NCBI GenBank assembly: GCA_043777895.1
Contig: JAYWHD010000057.1
Span: forward strand, 1-28,949
Direction of reading: 5' to 3'
DNA from: JBDLSY01 sp043777895
GTDB lineage: Bacteria > Pseudomonadota > Gammaproteobacteria > Burkholderiales > Burkholderiaceae_C
Length of the DNA: 28,949 bases
The notes under the pieces: generated by a model
What the model was told of the DNA's origin: nothing
Databases searched by the model: none
What the model saw: the letters and a program-made list of their open reading frames with translations, nothing else
Part shown: positions 14,824 to 22,141 of the stretch, one piece after another
Position numbering within the stretch: position 1 is the stretch's first letter
Layout: each line of letters begins with the position of its first letter
Made by a program: the position numbers and the translations under genes

Positions 14824-16206
14824 GTGTTAAATAATTCTATTCGTACTGTCATTCGCTACTGTTTACAATGGCGGCTTCGCCTAAAAGTTTTATCTTTATT
14901 TTGGCGAAGTTTTGGTCTGCTGCTTGCTTTAATGTGCGTTGGTTTTGCTTTGTGGTCGTATGGCTTTACCATGCGTCAAGAATATTCTAGAGCGCAAGCC
15001 TTAGCTGGACAACTAACTACGGCGGTTAATCTAACGCGTAGTGCAATTATGCACGCTAGATCAACTAACCGTGCTTCGTTATTACTAGAGCTAAATACCG
15101 ATGAACGGGTTGATGTATTTGTTCGCGAAGGCAGTGATACCGTAGCTTCACTAGAAGATACAGTCATGCACCATTGGTTGCATAGTTTGTTAAAAACTAA
15201 ATTAGGGCAACATACGCAGCTTGCCCGTGAAGTCAATCAAATTAAAGGTCTATGGATTAGTTTTGACATGGGCGGTACTACCTTAGGCTTACATACCTAT
15301 TGGTTGCGTGTTGATCCAGAGCGTATAGAAGCCCGTTTAAAAAACCCTACTTGGTGGTGGTTATGGCCAATATTGGCATTGGCTACAGCGGCTTTAGGCG
15401 CGGCTTGGCTAACACAACGAATTACTACACCACTTACTGCATTGGCAAAACGTATTCAAGATTTATCAGAGGGTGTGCCATACATACCATTGCCTACACA
15501 CAGTGTTAAAGAAATTGCTAAGGTGAATGCGGGTATGAACCGTATGGCCCAAGCTTTGGCCAGTCAAGAAGCAGACCGCCGTCTAATGTTGGCAGGCTTG
15601 TCGCATGATTTACGTACACCACTGGCAAGGTTACGTTTAGAATTAGAGTTTGCGGTTTTAGAAGACGAACAACGTGCTGCTATGAATGGTGATATTTCTC
15701 AAATAGATATGCAGCTTAAACAGTTTACAGACTATATTGGCAGTGACCAAGCACAGCTTAAGCGGCTTAATTTAACCGATCTAATAGACGATTTTCTATT
15801 ACGCTATGAGCGTGATAGTCGGTGTCAATTAATAACCTACTTTACACCCAATGTATTTATTAATGCTGACGAAGCGATGTTGGTACGCTTATTGGGCAAT
15901 GTAATTGAAAACGCCTGCCGATACGGAGCAAACAATAATATTGCATACTTAACTATAAAAATTTACCCACAAAAAAATAATGTTATTCTTAGCATTAAAG
16001 ACAATGGAGAGGGTGTGAACCCCGAACAGTTAATTAAATTGACACAGCCTTTTGTACGCGGTGATAGCTCACGCAACGGCTGCGAAGGCAGTGGTTTAGG
16101 GTTAGCGATTGTGGCACGAATTGCCAAACGTCATGAGGCTGAATTAAGTTTGCACAGTGCGATGGGTACAGGGTTTGAAGTACGTTTAACATTTCCTAAA
16201 AAATAA
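14824..16206 (+). CDS. Sensor histidine kinase, EnvZ-like, without adjacent response regulator
   Basis: The product has 460 residues and is an inner membrane sensor kinase. In order: a first membrane segment (about residues 24-46), a periplasmic sensing domain of about 130 residues, a second membrane segment (about 177-197), and a HAMP linker. The dimerisation domain carries the phospho-accepting His in LSHDLRTPLARL (H261). The ATPase domain has the N box (LLGNVIENACRYG), G1 (DNGEGV), F box (PFVRGD) and G2 (GSGLGLAI). All catalytic elements are intact. The sequence from the first membrane segment onward resembles EnvZ of betaproteobacteria. Such kinases normally follow an ompR gene, but here ftsH precedes it, so the partner is elsewhere. 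The GTG start has no clear ribosome binding site, and the signal sensed is unknown. Confidence 0.9.
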   Translation: MLNNSIRTVIRYCLQWRLRLKVLSLFWRSFGLLLALMCVGFALWSYGFTMRQEYSRAQALAGQLTTAVNLTRSAIMHARSTNRASLLLELNTDERVDVFVREGSDTVASLEDTVMHHWLHSLLKTKLGQHTQLAREVNQIKGLWISFDMGGTTLGLHTYWLRVDPERIEARLKNPTWWWLWPILALATAALGAAWLTQRITTPLTALAKRIQDLSEGVPYIPLPTHSVKEIAKVNAGMNRMAQALASQEADRRLMLAGLSHDLRTPLARLRLELEFAVLEDEQRAAMNGDISQIDMQLKQFTDYIGSDQAQLKRLNLTDLIDDFLLRYERDSRCQLITYFTPNVFINADEAMLVRLLGNVIENACRYGANNNIAYLTIKIYPQKNNVILSIKDNGEGVNPEQLIKLTQPFVRGDSSRNGCEGSGLGLAIVARIAKRHEAELSLHSAMGTGFEVRLTFPKK

Positions 16207-16289
16207 ATTTATACTAAATCATATTAAAGTAGCAATGCCTTGTGTAGCGATGTCTTATTTTTAAAGCAGTATATTTAAAATATTAGTAT
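16207..16289. other. Short convergent gap after the kinase gene
   Basis: The 83-bp gap between the convergent kinase and DUF455 genes contains an imperfect duplication of about 16-bp period (TAGCAATGCCTT and TAGCGATGTCTT) and AT-rich DNA. No clear terminator hairpin is visible. Confidence 0.5.
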
Positions 16290-17105
16290 CTAATTGGTGT
16301 ATAAATAATCAATTTCTGCTTGCGTAAAGCCTGCTGCTAATCGGGCAGCTTCGTTAAATGGTGGTCGTAACTTAGCAGCACCATAGGTTTGACATAGCTG
16401 CTGATAATACGTTACAGGTTCTAAACCGTGTTGCATACACAAATAGCGATACCAATAATTACCAATTGCTACGTGGTTAATTTCATCGCGTTGAATGATA
16501 GCAACTACGGCAGCACTGTCATTGTCACCACAACCAATTAATTTTTCTTGTACTGCTGGGGCAGCGTCCAAACCACGGGCTTCATACAAGCGGGGGACTA
16601 AAGCCATACGGGCTAATACATTATTTTTTGTTTTATCTGCCATATCCCATAAACTGTTGTGGGCGGGGTGTGCAGTATAGTCAGTATTAACCTTTTTCAT
16701 TCGTCTGGCTAACATTCGGTAATGATAAGCCTCGTCACCCGCAACCATTAACCAGTTTTGATAATACGCCAAAGGCATATTATTAAACCGCCAGACTGCA
16801 TCTAAAGCTAAATTGACCGCATTGAGTTCAATATGTGCCAGTGCATGCAATAAAGCTCCTCGCCCTTGTGGTGTATGTAAAGGTTGAGGACGAATGGCTG
16901 TAGCGTGAACTAACACTAAGGCAGCTGGCATACCTGGTAAATTAGGTGGCTCTGCTAAATCGGTATTCAAGTCCCAATTATTATGGCGTATAGTCTGCCT
17001 TGCTAGTTGCAAGGTAGCGTGTGTTTTAGCAGCAGGGTCTTGAATCTGTAAAATATTTAATGCCCGAACACGTGGACAAAGATGGGTAAAATTATTAATT
17101 ATCAT
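16290..17105 (-). CDS. DUF455 family ferritin-like protein
   Basis: The product has 271 residues and matches DUF455 (COG2833), a ferritin-like helical bundle family common in betaproteobacteria. The carboxylate-bridged diiron ligand pattern is complete. I see E93 in HIELNAV, E125-x2-H128 in GDEAYHY, E175 in LYEARGLD, and E218-x2-H221 in RDEINHV. That is the six-ligand set of diiron oxygenases and ferritin-like proteins. The segments HALAHIELNAVNLALD and ARMALVPRLYEARGLD are family hallmarks. No function is established as far as I know; iron-dependent oxidation is inferred only from the ligands. It lies just upstream of a gap of 11-bp repeats and is downstream of nadE on the same strand. Confidence 0.88.
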   Translation of the reverse strand: MIINNFTHLCPRVRALNILQIQDPAAKTHATLQLARQTIRHNNWDLNTDLAEPPNLPGMPAALVLVHATAIRPQPLHTPQGRGALLHALAHIELNAVNLALDAVWRFNNMPLAYYQNWLMVAGDEAYHYRMLARRMKKVNTDYTAHPAHNSLWDMADKTKNNVLARMALVPRLYEARGLDAAPAVQEKLIGCGDNDSAAVVAIIQRDEINHVAIGNYWYRYLCMQHGLEPVTYYQQLCQTYGAAKLRPPFNEAARLAAGFTQAEIDYLYTN

Positions 17106-17119
17106 TACATAAGGTATAT

Positions 17120-17174
17120 ATTTAATTCATATTTAATTCATGTTTAATTTATGGTTAATTTATATTTAATTTAT
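17120..17174. repeat. Five 11-bp tandem repeats running into the nadE stop codon
   Basis: Units at 17120, 17131, 17142, 17153 and 17164 follow the pattern ATTTAATTCAT, drifting to ATTTAATTTAT. The last unit contains the nadE stop codon (17166-17168) and the two preceding codons. The array fills most of the 60-bp gap between nadE and the DUF455 gene. Confidence 0.85.
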
Positions 17175-18893
17175 TTTTAAATCACCTGCTACAAATCCAT
17201 TGGTAATCGGTAAACGCCAATCCTTACCAAAAGCACGCGGTGTAATTTTTGTACCTACTGCAGATTGACGGCGTTTATATTCATTGATTTGAATTAAATG
17301 CAATGTTCGTTTAACAGTTTGTTCATCGCTAATATTTAAAGCAAGTATTTCGTGAAGCGATAAATTATGTTCTAAATGGGCAATAATAATGGCATCTAAT
17401 ACCGCATAATCAGGCAAACTATCTTGGTCGGTTTGATTTTCACGCAGTTCGGCACTGGGGGGGCGGATTAAAATATTGTGTGGAATGATGGCGGGTAAAC
17501 CTTGTTCAGTCGCTTGATGGTTTCGCCATTCACACAAACGATAAACTTGTGTTTTAAGCACATCTTTTAAGACTGCAAAGCCGCCGCACATATCACCATA
17601 CAAAGTGCAGTAGCCCACGGCGGTTTCACTTTTATTCCCTGTAGTTAATACTAAATGATTAAATTTATTGCTAAACGCCATCAGCAGTGTGCCACGAATA
17701 CGTGCTTGTAGATTTTCTTCAGTTAATCCTGTTGATGTGCCTGTAAATGGTTTAATTAGTGTATTTAAATATCCCTCAAATAAAGTTTCAATAGGGATTT
17801 CTTCATAGCGAACATTTAAGCGTGCAACCATTGTACGGCTATCTTCAATACTCATATTGGCAGTAAACCGCGTAGGCATCATAATGGCGTAAACTGCATC
17901 AGCACCTAAAGCATCTACGGCAATACTCAATACCAAAGCACTGTCAATACCACCACTAAGCCCTAATATAATAGATTTAAAGCTATTTTTATATACGTAA
18001 TCGCGGGTTGCCAGTACTAAGGCTTGATATATTTCTGCTTCTGTATTTAAAGATGGAGCTATTTCTGAAACCTGTGGTGTAGCGTTGTTTAAAGTAATAT
18101 AGTGAACAGCAGATTCAAACTGTGGCAGTTGTGTTGTACAAAGTCCTTCTACATTTAATACAAAACTACCGCCATCAAATAATAATTCATCTTGTCCACC
18201 TACAGAGTTAATGCCGATATAGACCATACCCAGTAGGCTTACATTTTCTCGTATAGTGTTAATACGGCGTGTCATTTTTCCGTGATAAAACGGACTCGCA
18301 TTTAAGACTAATAAGACTTCAGCCCCTGCATCTTTGGCGACTTGTGGGGCAGTGGGCAGCCATACATCTTCACAAATATTAATACCAAATTGCGTCCCTT
18401 TAATATCAAATACAAAAGGTTCGTATTCAGTACCGCCTGCACCACTAAAGCTAAAATAACGGTGTTCGTCAAATACGCCATAATTAGGCAATTCGTGTTT
18501 ATAGTAAGTACCTAGTACCTTACCTGCACATAGCAAGCTGGCCGCATTGTTAATGTGATGTTTTTTAAAAGAATTAGAAGCAGAATCCATATTTAGTGGA
18601 TACCAATCAGGGTGTCCAACTACAATATGCAAATTGGGATACTCTAGGGTTGCTGCGGTAATATGGCTTAAAGCGGCCTGACATTGTTTAGCAAACTCTG
18701 GGCGAAATAGTAAATCTTCAGGTGGATAGCCTGATATAGCCAATTCTGGGAATAAAATTAAATCAGCCTGTTGTTGAGCCGCTTGATGAATAGCCGTTAA
18801 TATAATTTGAGTATTATTTGCCACTGCACCCACAGTAAAATTGAGTTGTGCTAAGCAAATACGAATAGTAGTAATGGGGTCAATTTTTGACAT
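17166..18893 (-). CDS. nadE: Glutamine-dependent NAD+ synthetase
   Basis: The product has 575 residues and makes NAD from nicotinic acid adenine dinucleotide, ATP and glutamine in the cytosol. The N-terminal nitrilase-type glutaminase has a complete Glu-Lys-Cys triad: E50 in LILFPELAISGYP, K132 in YYKHELPNYG and C174 in GINICEDVW. The C-terminal synthetase domain has the ATP pyrophosphatase loop SGGIDSA (from residue 313) and the TTGNKSE motif. The length is normal for the two-domain form. It is downstream of doxX on the same strand with a gap of about 100 bp. Its last codons are part of an 11-bp repeat array. Confidence 0.95.
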   Translation of the reverse strand: MSKIDPITTIRICLAQLNFTVGAVANNTQIILTAIHQAAQQQADLILFPELAISGYPPEDLLFRPEFAKQCQAALSHITAATLEYPNLHIVVGHPDWYPLNMDSASNSFKKHHINNAASLLCAGKVLGTYYKHELPNYGVFDEHRYFSFSGAGGTEYEPFVFDIKGTQFGINICEDVWLPTAPQVAKDAGAEVLLVLNASPFYHGKMTRRINTIRENVSLLGMVYIGINSVGGQDELLFDGGSFVLNVEGLCTTQLPQFESAVHYITLNNATPQVSEIAPSLNTEAEIYQALVLATRDYVYKNSFKSIILGLSGGIDSALVLSIAVDALGADAVYAIMMPTRFTANMSIEDSRTMVARLNVRYEEIPIETLFEGYLNTLIKPFTGTSTGLTEENLQARIRGTLLMAFSNKFNHLVLTTGNKSETAVGYCTLYGDMCGGFAVLKDVLKTQVYRLCEWRNHQATEQGLPAIIPHNILIRPPSAELRENQTDQDSLPDYAVLDAIIIAHLEHNLSLHEILALNISDEQTVKRTLHLIQINEYKRRQSAVGTKITPRAFGKDWRLPITNGFVAGDLKIN

Positions 18894-18958
18894 TATGATT
18901 TAATAAATATGCTTGTTGCTTACATTATTGTTTATATATAACGTATAACTTATTAAAA

Positions 18959-18991
18959 ATATACAGAATATATACAGAATATATACATTAA
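18959..18991. repeat. 11-bp tandem repeats between doxX and nadE
   Basis: ATATACAGAAT is present twice exactly (18959-18969 and 18970-18980), followed by a decayed third unit (18981-18991) that ends two bases from the doxX stop codon. Confidence 0.8.
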
Positions 18992-18993
18992 TA

Positions 18994-19482
18994 TTATGCT
19001 TTATCAATGTGATGTTTTATTAAATAATCTAAAGAGTATTTACCAACACCAATAATAACCAAAGTTCCTAGTATCCAGCCCCAAAAAATATGTTGTTGTA
19101 AAGCAGCAGGTGCAATTTCTTGTAATGATAAAATGGCTACTATGTTAATAATTGATAAGCCTACTGCCGTTAATCGCCCAGCAAAGCCTAATATTAATAA
19201 AATAGGCAAAACTAACTCACCAGCTGTCCCCATTATTGCGGCAATATATGGACTTAACAAAGGAACTTGATATTCGTCACTAAATAAAGCCAAAGTCGTT
19301 GACCAATCATTAACTTTAGTTAAACCTGCTTTAAAAAAAATCTGTGCGACATAAAAACGACTGATTAATAACCATAATTGAGACAGACTACTCAAGTAAT
19401 GAGTGATTATTGAATACCATTTGTACAGTAATTTTAAATGGCTAGAATTAAGCTTTTGCTTAAAATAAGTATTATTTTTCAT
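18994..19482 (-). CDS. DoxX family membrane protein of the bufferin cluster
   Basis: The product has 162 residues and matches the DoxX family. After a polar N-terminal leader of about 30 residues there are four hydrophobic segments (about residues 33-52, 77-97, 101-121 and 130-150). The family signature is RFYVAQIFFKAGLTKVNDW in the first segment. It is the last gene of the cluster sigma factor - anti-sigma - precursor - DUF692 - DUF2063, where DoxX genes are commonly found. Its role there is not established; a membrane redox or transport function has been suggested for the family. It follows the DUF2063 gene after a 66-bp gap filled with 13-bp repeats, so it could have partly independent expression. 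Confidence 0.85.
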   Translation of the reverse strand: MKNNTYFKQKLNSSHLKLLYKWYSIITHYLSSLSQLWLLISRFYVAQIFFKAGLTKVNDWSTTLALFSDEYQVPLLSPYIAAIMGTAGELVLPILLILGFAGRLTAVGLSIINIVAILSLQEIAPAALQQHIFWGWILGTLVIIGVGKYSLDYLIKHHIDKA

Positions 19483-19496
19483 AGTATCTTGTCTTT

Positions 19497-19548
19497 ATAG
19501 TAGTATTTTATAGCTAGTATTTATAGCCAATCTTTATAGTTAGTATTT
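19497..19548. repeat. Four 13-bp tandem repeats between the DUF2063 and doxX genes
   Basis: Units of the type ATAGCTAGTATTT occur at 19497-19509, 19510-19522, 19523-19535 and 19536-19548, each with a few changes. The array directly abuts the stop codon of the DUF2063 gene (19549-19551 on the - strand). Confidence 0.8.
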
Positions 19549-20391
19549 TTATGCAGTATTTTCAACGATACGATGGAGACATTGATAGTTTAGTAATTGA
19601 GTAATCCAATCAGAAAAGCTAAATAATGAGTCAATATCATAAGCCAGTTGATACGCTTGATGCAATGTTGCACCATTTAGGCAGGCATCAATACAAGTTT
19701 TATCTGCAACAGTTATTATTTTTGCATAGCTTTGCCAATGGATACGATGAATTAAAGCTGTATGACTATATTTTTTTGAAAGTACGGCTTCAAACTTGTG
19801 CATCAAGTTAGTTAATGATACAGGAGTTGATGTTGTTTTTGAATGATTTTGAATGAGTTCCGTTTTAAAATCAATAATGTCATAAGACAAATTTAGTAAA
19901 TGTACACTTGGTTGAAATAATAATGTTAAAGTCTTTGGATTTTTTGTGAGTAAATTTAAACTATTGATATCCAGCAGTAAATCAGCCGCGTCTTGTGCTG
20001 TATTTAGTGCATCGTCTAGGTTAGCTAAGTCAGCTAAAAAAGGCAAGGCTGTATCAATGCCCCCATAATTGCTATGACGTATCCAATGACCTAAAGAATG
20101 GCCATTTTGAGCGTTGTAATAAGACCAATCACCTTTGGAAGGTGGGCAATCTAGCCAGTAAGCTTTACAGAGTGCGTAAAAATCCACTTCATTTAATAGT
20201 ACTTTGATTGAAGGATACAACACACTTAAGGCATTAACGGCATTGGCTACAGTATTATTTTGGTAAACTTTCAAACCTTCTTCTGCACCAAATTTACCTA
20301 AACCAATGATATTTAAATTAGTTATTGAGTCATTTAGTGGGTTGATGAGTGAATGTAGTAGTTTATTTTGATAATACGCTTCGGCGTTCAT
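19549..20391 (-). CDS. bufC: DUF2063 family protein, MNIO partner (BufC type)
   Basis: The product has 280 residues and matches DUF2063, the partner protein that works with DUF692 (MNIO) enzymes by presenting the precursor peptide. The typical N-terminal segment is present: GLGKFGAEEGLKVYQNNTVA followed by NAVNALSVLYPSIKVLLNEV, then FYALCKAYWLDCPPSKGDWS and LPFLADLANLDDAL. The C-terminal half is less conserved, as usual. No signal peptide or membrane segment is visible. Its start lies 8 bp after the stop of the DUF692 gene, so the two are almost certainly cotranscribed. The symbol follows the published bufferin naming and rests on family and context, not on experiment here. Confidence 0.88.
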   Translation of the reverse strand: MNAEAYYQNKLLHSLINPLNDSITNLNIIGLGKFGAEEGLKVYQNNTVANAVNALSVLYPSIKVLLNEVDFYALCKAYWLDCPPSKGDWSYYNAQNGHSLGHWIRHSNYGGIDTALPFLADLANLDDALNTAQDAADLLLDINSLNLLTKNPKTLTLLFQPSVHLLNLSYDIIDFKTELIQNHSKTTSTPVSLTNLMHKFEAVLSKKYSHTALIHRIHWQSYAKIITVADKTCIDACLNGATLHQAYQLAYDIDSLFSFSDWITQLLNYQCLHRIVENTA

Positions 20392-20399
20392 TTAGGTAT

Positions 20400-21374
20400 T
20401 TACAGTAGGTTTTTGGGTGCTAAAGCGATATTTTGAATCTTTTTGGCGTATGCAGCTTCATCTAGTAACTTATTTAAAGAAGGTAGATGAGTATCCCATT
20501 CAATTAAAGTAGGTATAGATATTTTGTTAGAAGTATTGGGCTCTATAGATGATTTATTATTAGTACTTGAATTTAAAGTGCTTGATAAATATTCCAATGA
20601 TTGTTGATATAAATGCCATACAGCGGGTGATACAGGCATTGAGTGGTCGTCTACCATAATACCTTGTTCACAAGGAGTACAGCCTGCTAAATGAATTTCC
20701 ATCACAGAATAGGCGTCAAACTGATGAATATAATTTAAACATTGCTCTTGAATAGTCAGTGCATCATTGTTTACAGATTGATTAACAGCATTAATATAAA
20801 CATTATTTATGTCCAATAAAATACCACAGCCTGTTCGTTGGCTTAGTAGCATTAAAAATGCTGCTTCGTCATAACTTTGTTCAGTAAATTGAAAGTAACT
20901 CACTATATTTTCTAATGCAATTTTACGTTTTAAGCTATCTTGCACATAGTTAATATTATCAGTGAGTATTTGTAATGAAGATTGATTAAGGCGTATAGGC
21001 AGTAAATCATTTGCGTGTATAGATTGTAAATGTGCCGACTGTTCTTGAGTTTTAAAAGTTAAAGCACGTCCAAAAGACAAGTGATCACTAATTAGTAAAG
21101 GATTAATTTGCTCTACTAAACGTTTGATTTGTTGTAAGTGCCACTCGTCAATACCGCAAGCGCTTCCCAAACTAAGTCCTACACCATGTAAGCTAACTGG
21201 ATATAAATTAGCGGCTTCATAAAGTATTTTTGGAATTGCACCACCTTGAGCAAAAAAATTTTCAGTATGTACTTCAATGAAATCAATTGCGGGCGGCGTA
21301 GCGAAGAATTCATCATAATGTAAATGACGTAATCCAATTCCAACTGGGCTGATTAGCTGTTGCGGTAATGACAT
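20400..21374 (-). CDS. bufB: MNIO enzyme, DUF692 family (BufB type)
   Basis: The product has 324 residues and is a DUF692 TIM-barrel enzyme, the multinuclear non-heme iron-dependent oxidase (MNIO) family that modifies cysteines of ribosomally made peptides. Expected metal-site segments are present in order: IEVHTENFF (about residues 33-41), SLHGVGLSLG (57-66), ISDHLSFGRA, ALENIVSYF, GILLDINNVYINA, MEIHLAGC, VDDHSMPV and IEWDTHLPSL. No expected His, Glu or Asp appears lost. It lies 10 bp after the precursor gene and 8 bp before its DUF2063 partner. In characterised bufferin systems the enzyme converts precursor Cys residues to thiooxazoles that bind copper; the same reaction is inferred here. 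Confidence 0.93.
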   Translation of the reverse strand: MSLPQQLISPVGIGLRHLHYDEFFATPPAIDFIEVHTENFFAQGGAIPKILYEAANLYPVSLHGVGLSLGSACGIDEWHLQQIKRLVEQINPLLISDHLSFGRALTFKTQEQSAHLQSIHANDLLPIRLNQSSLQILTDNINYVQDSLKRKIALENIVSYFQFTEQSYDEAAFLMLLSQRTGCGILLDINNVYINAVNQSVNNDALTIQEQCLNYIHQFDAYSVMEIHLAGCTPCEQGIMVDDHSMPVSPAVWHLYQQSLEYLSSTLNSSTNNKSSIEPNTSNKISIPTLIEWDTHLPSLNKLLDEAAYAKKIQNIALAPKNLL

Positions 21375-21384
21375 AGCAGTCGGT

Positions 21385-21705
21385 TTATTTAGCTGATTTA
21401 ACCATAGTGTCCGTCATAGTGTCAGTCATAGCTAAAGTAGCTAATTTTTTTTGAGCTAATTTTTTAGATAGACCACCCAACTGACTACATTCATCTTTAG
21501 TCATATATTTCCATTCAGCCACATCTTTATCTTGTTTGGCTGCACCCGCACAGCTATGTGTACCCGTCAAATTTGCACAATCATTTTTACCTGCTAAGGC
21601 TACTCCAAAACATTTTTCTTTACTCATACTTTTAGCGTGGGTTAAAGCAGGTGCAGTGCTTAATATGGCGGCTAATGTAGCAGTACTGATAAGGGCTTTA
21701 TACAT
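21385..21705 (-). CDS. bufA1: Bufferin-type precursor peptide (DUF2282)
   Basis: The product has 106 residues and matches DUF2282, the precursor family of type 1 bufferins (copper-binding modified peptides exported to the periplasm). Residues 1-24 form a cleavable signal peptide ending THA. The core keeps the four Cys at family positions: KEKC, GKNDC, THSCAGAAKQDKD and KDEC, with the typical EWKYM between the last two. The start is well supported by AGGAG (complement of 21713-21717) about 7 bp upstream. The C-terminus carries an extra tail with MTDTMTDTM encoded by a 12-bp repeat. The MNIO gene follows after 10 bp. Copper protection is inferred from the family. Confidence 0.92.
   Translation of the reverse strand: MYKALISTATLAAILSTAPALTHAKSMSKEKCFGVALAGKNDCANLTGTHSCAGAAKQDKDVAEWKYMTKDECSQLGGLSKKLAQKKLATLAMTDTMTDTMVKSAK
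21403..21426. repeat. 12-bp tandem duplication in the BufA tail
   Basis: CATAGTGTCCGT (21403-21414) is followed by CATAGTGTCAGT (21415-21426). On the - strand it encodes the repeated Met-Thr-Asp-Thr of the precursor tail, downstream of the four core Cys. Confidence 0.85.
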
Positions 21706-21746
21706 AGTAGAACTCCTATAAATAATAAATTAATGAAAGATTGATT

Positions 21747-21803
21747 AAGATTACAGTGCCATAATATTTTGTATACAAAATATAAAACACAATGTGTAAT
21801 CTT
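21747..21803. promoter_or_regulatory. Nested palindromes upstream of the bufferin precursor gene
   Basis: A perfect 20-bp palindrome is centred between 21773 and 21774 (21764-21783, core TTTTGTATACAAAA). It is flanked by a second inverted pair, AAGATTACA (21747-21755) and TGTAATCTT (21795-21803), whose arms are 40 bp apart and roughly centred on the same point. The element ends 41 bp before the precursor start. It may be an operator or part of the promoter used by the linked sigma factor. No confident -35/-10 pair could be assigned. Confidence 0.5.
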
Positions 21804-21867
21804 TTTATTAGTCTAGCAAATAAAAGAAACCTTACATATTTTTATAAAAAATTTAATTTATTTAAAA

Positions 21868-21911
21868 AAATAAGTTTTAAATAATTTTTAAATAAGTTTT
21901 AAATAAGTTTT
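21868..21911. repeat. Four 11-bp tandem repeats after the anti-sigma gene
   Basis: AAATAAGTTTT occurs at 21868-21878, 21890-21900 and 21901-21911, with a variant AAATAATTTTT at 21879-21889. The array ends four bases before the stop codon of the anti-sigma gene and lies between it and the bufferin precursor. Confidence 0.88.
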
Positions 21912-21915
21912 ATAT

Positions 21916-22125
21916 TTAATTTGTATATATATTTTCACGCCATTTTTTTAATAGTGTGCGTAGTGTAGTCGCATTTTTTTCTATGTTTGAACAAGATTTA
22001 CATATTAGTAAATGTGATTTTAAACTTAATTTTTTATGCCAAGACAAGGAGAAATCTTGCTTAAAATAAATTAAAGCTTGTGAAGATTTACAGTTAGGAA
22101 GTTTTTTTAAAAGTCTATTTTTCAT
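21916..22125 (-). CDS. Small zinc-finger anti-sigma factor
   Basis: The product has 69 residues with a zf-HC2-type motif. His-x3-Cys-x2-Cys is visible in SHLLICKSC (about residues 43-51), and an upstream Cys (residue 11) may be the fourth ligand. Such zinc-binding anti-sigma factors hold ECF sigma factors inactive until metal or oxidative stress releases them. The start chosen is the ATG 16 bp after the sigma factor stop. A longer reading overlapping the sigma gene would begin with TTG and has no support. There is no membrane segment, so it should be cytosolic. Its position directly after the sigma gene and before the bufferin genes supports the role, as in the comparable Ecf/MseR loci of Neisseria. 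Confidence 0.82.
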   Translation of the reverse strand: MKNRLLKKLPNCKSSQALIYFKQDFSLSWHKKLSLKSHLLICKSCSNIEKNATTLRTLLKKWRENIYTN

Positions 22126-22141
22126 AGTATCAATTATTGAG

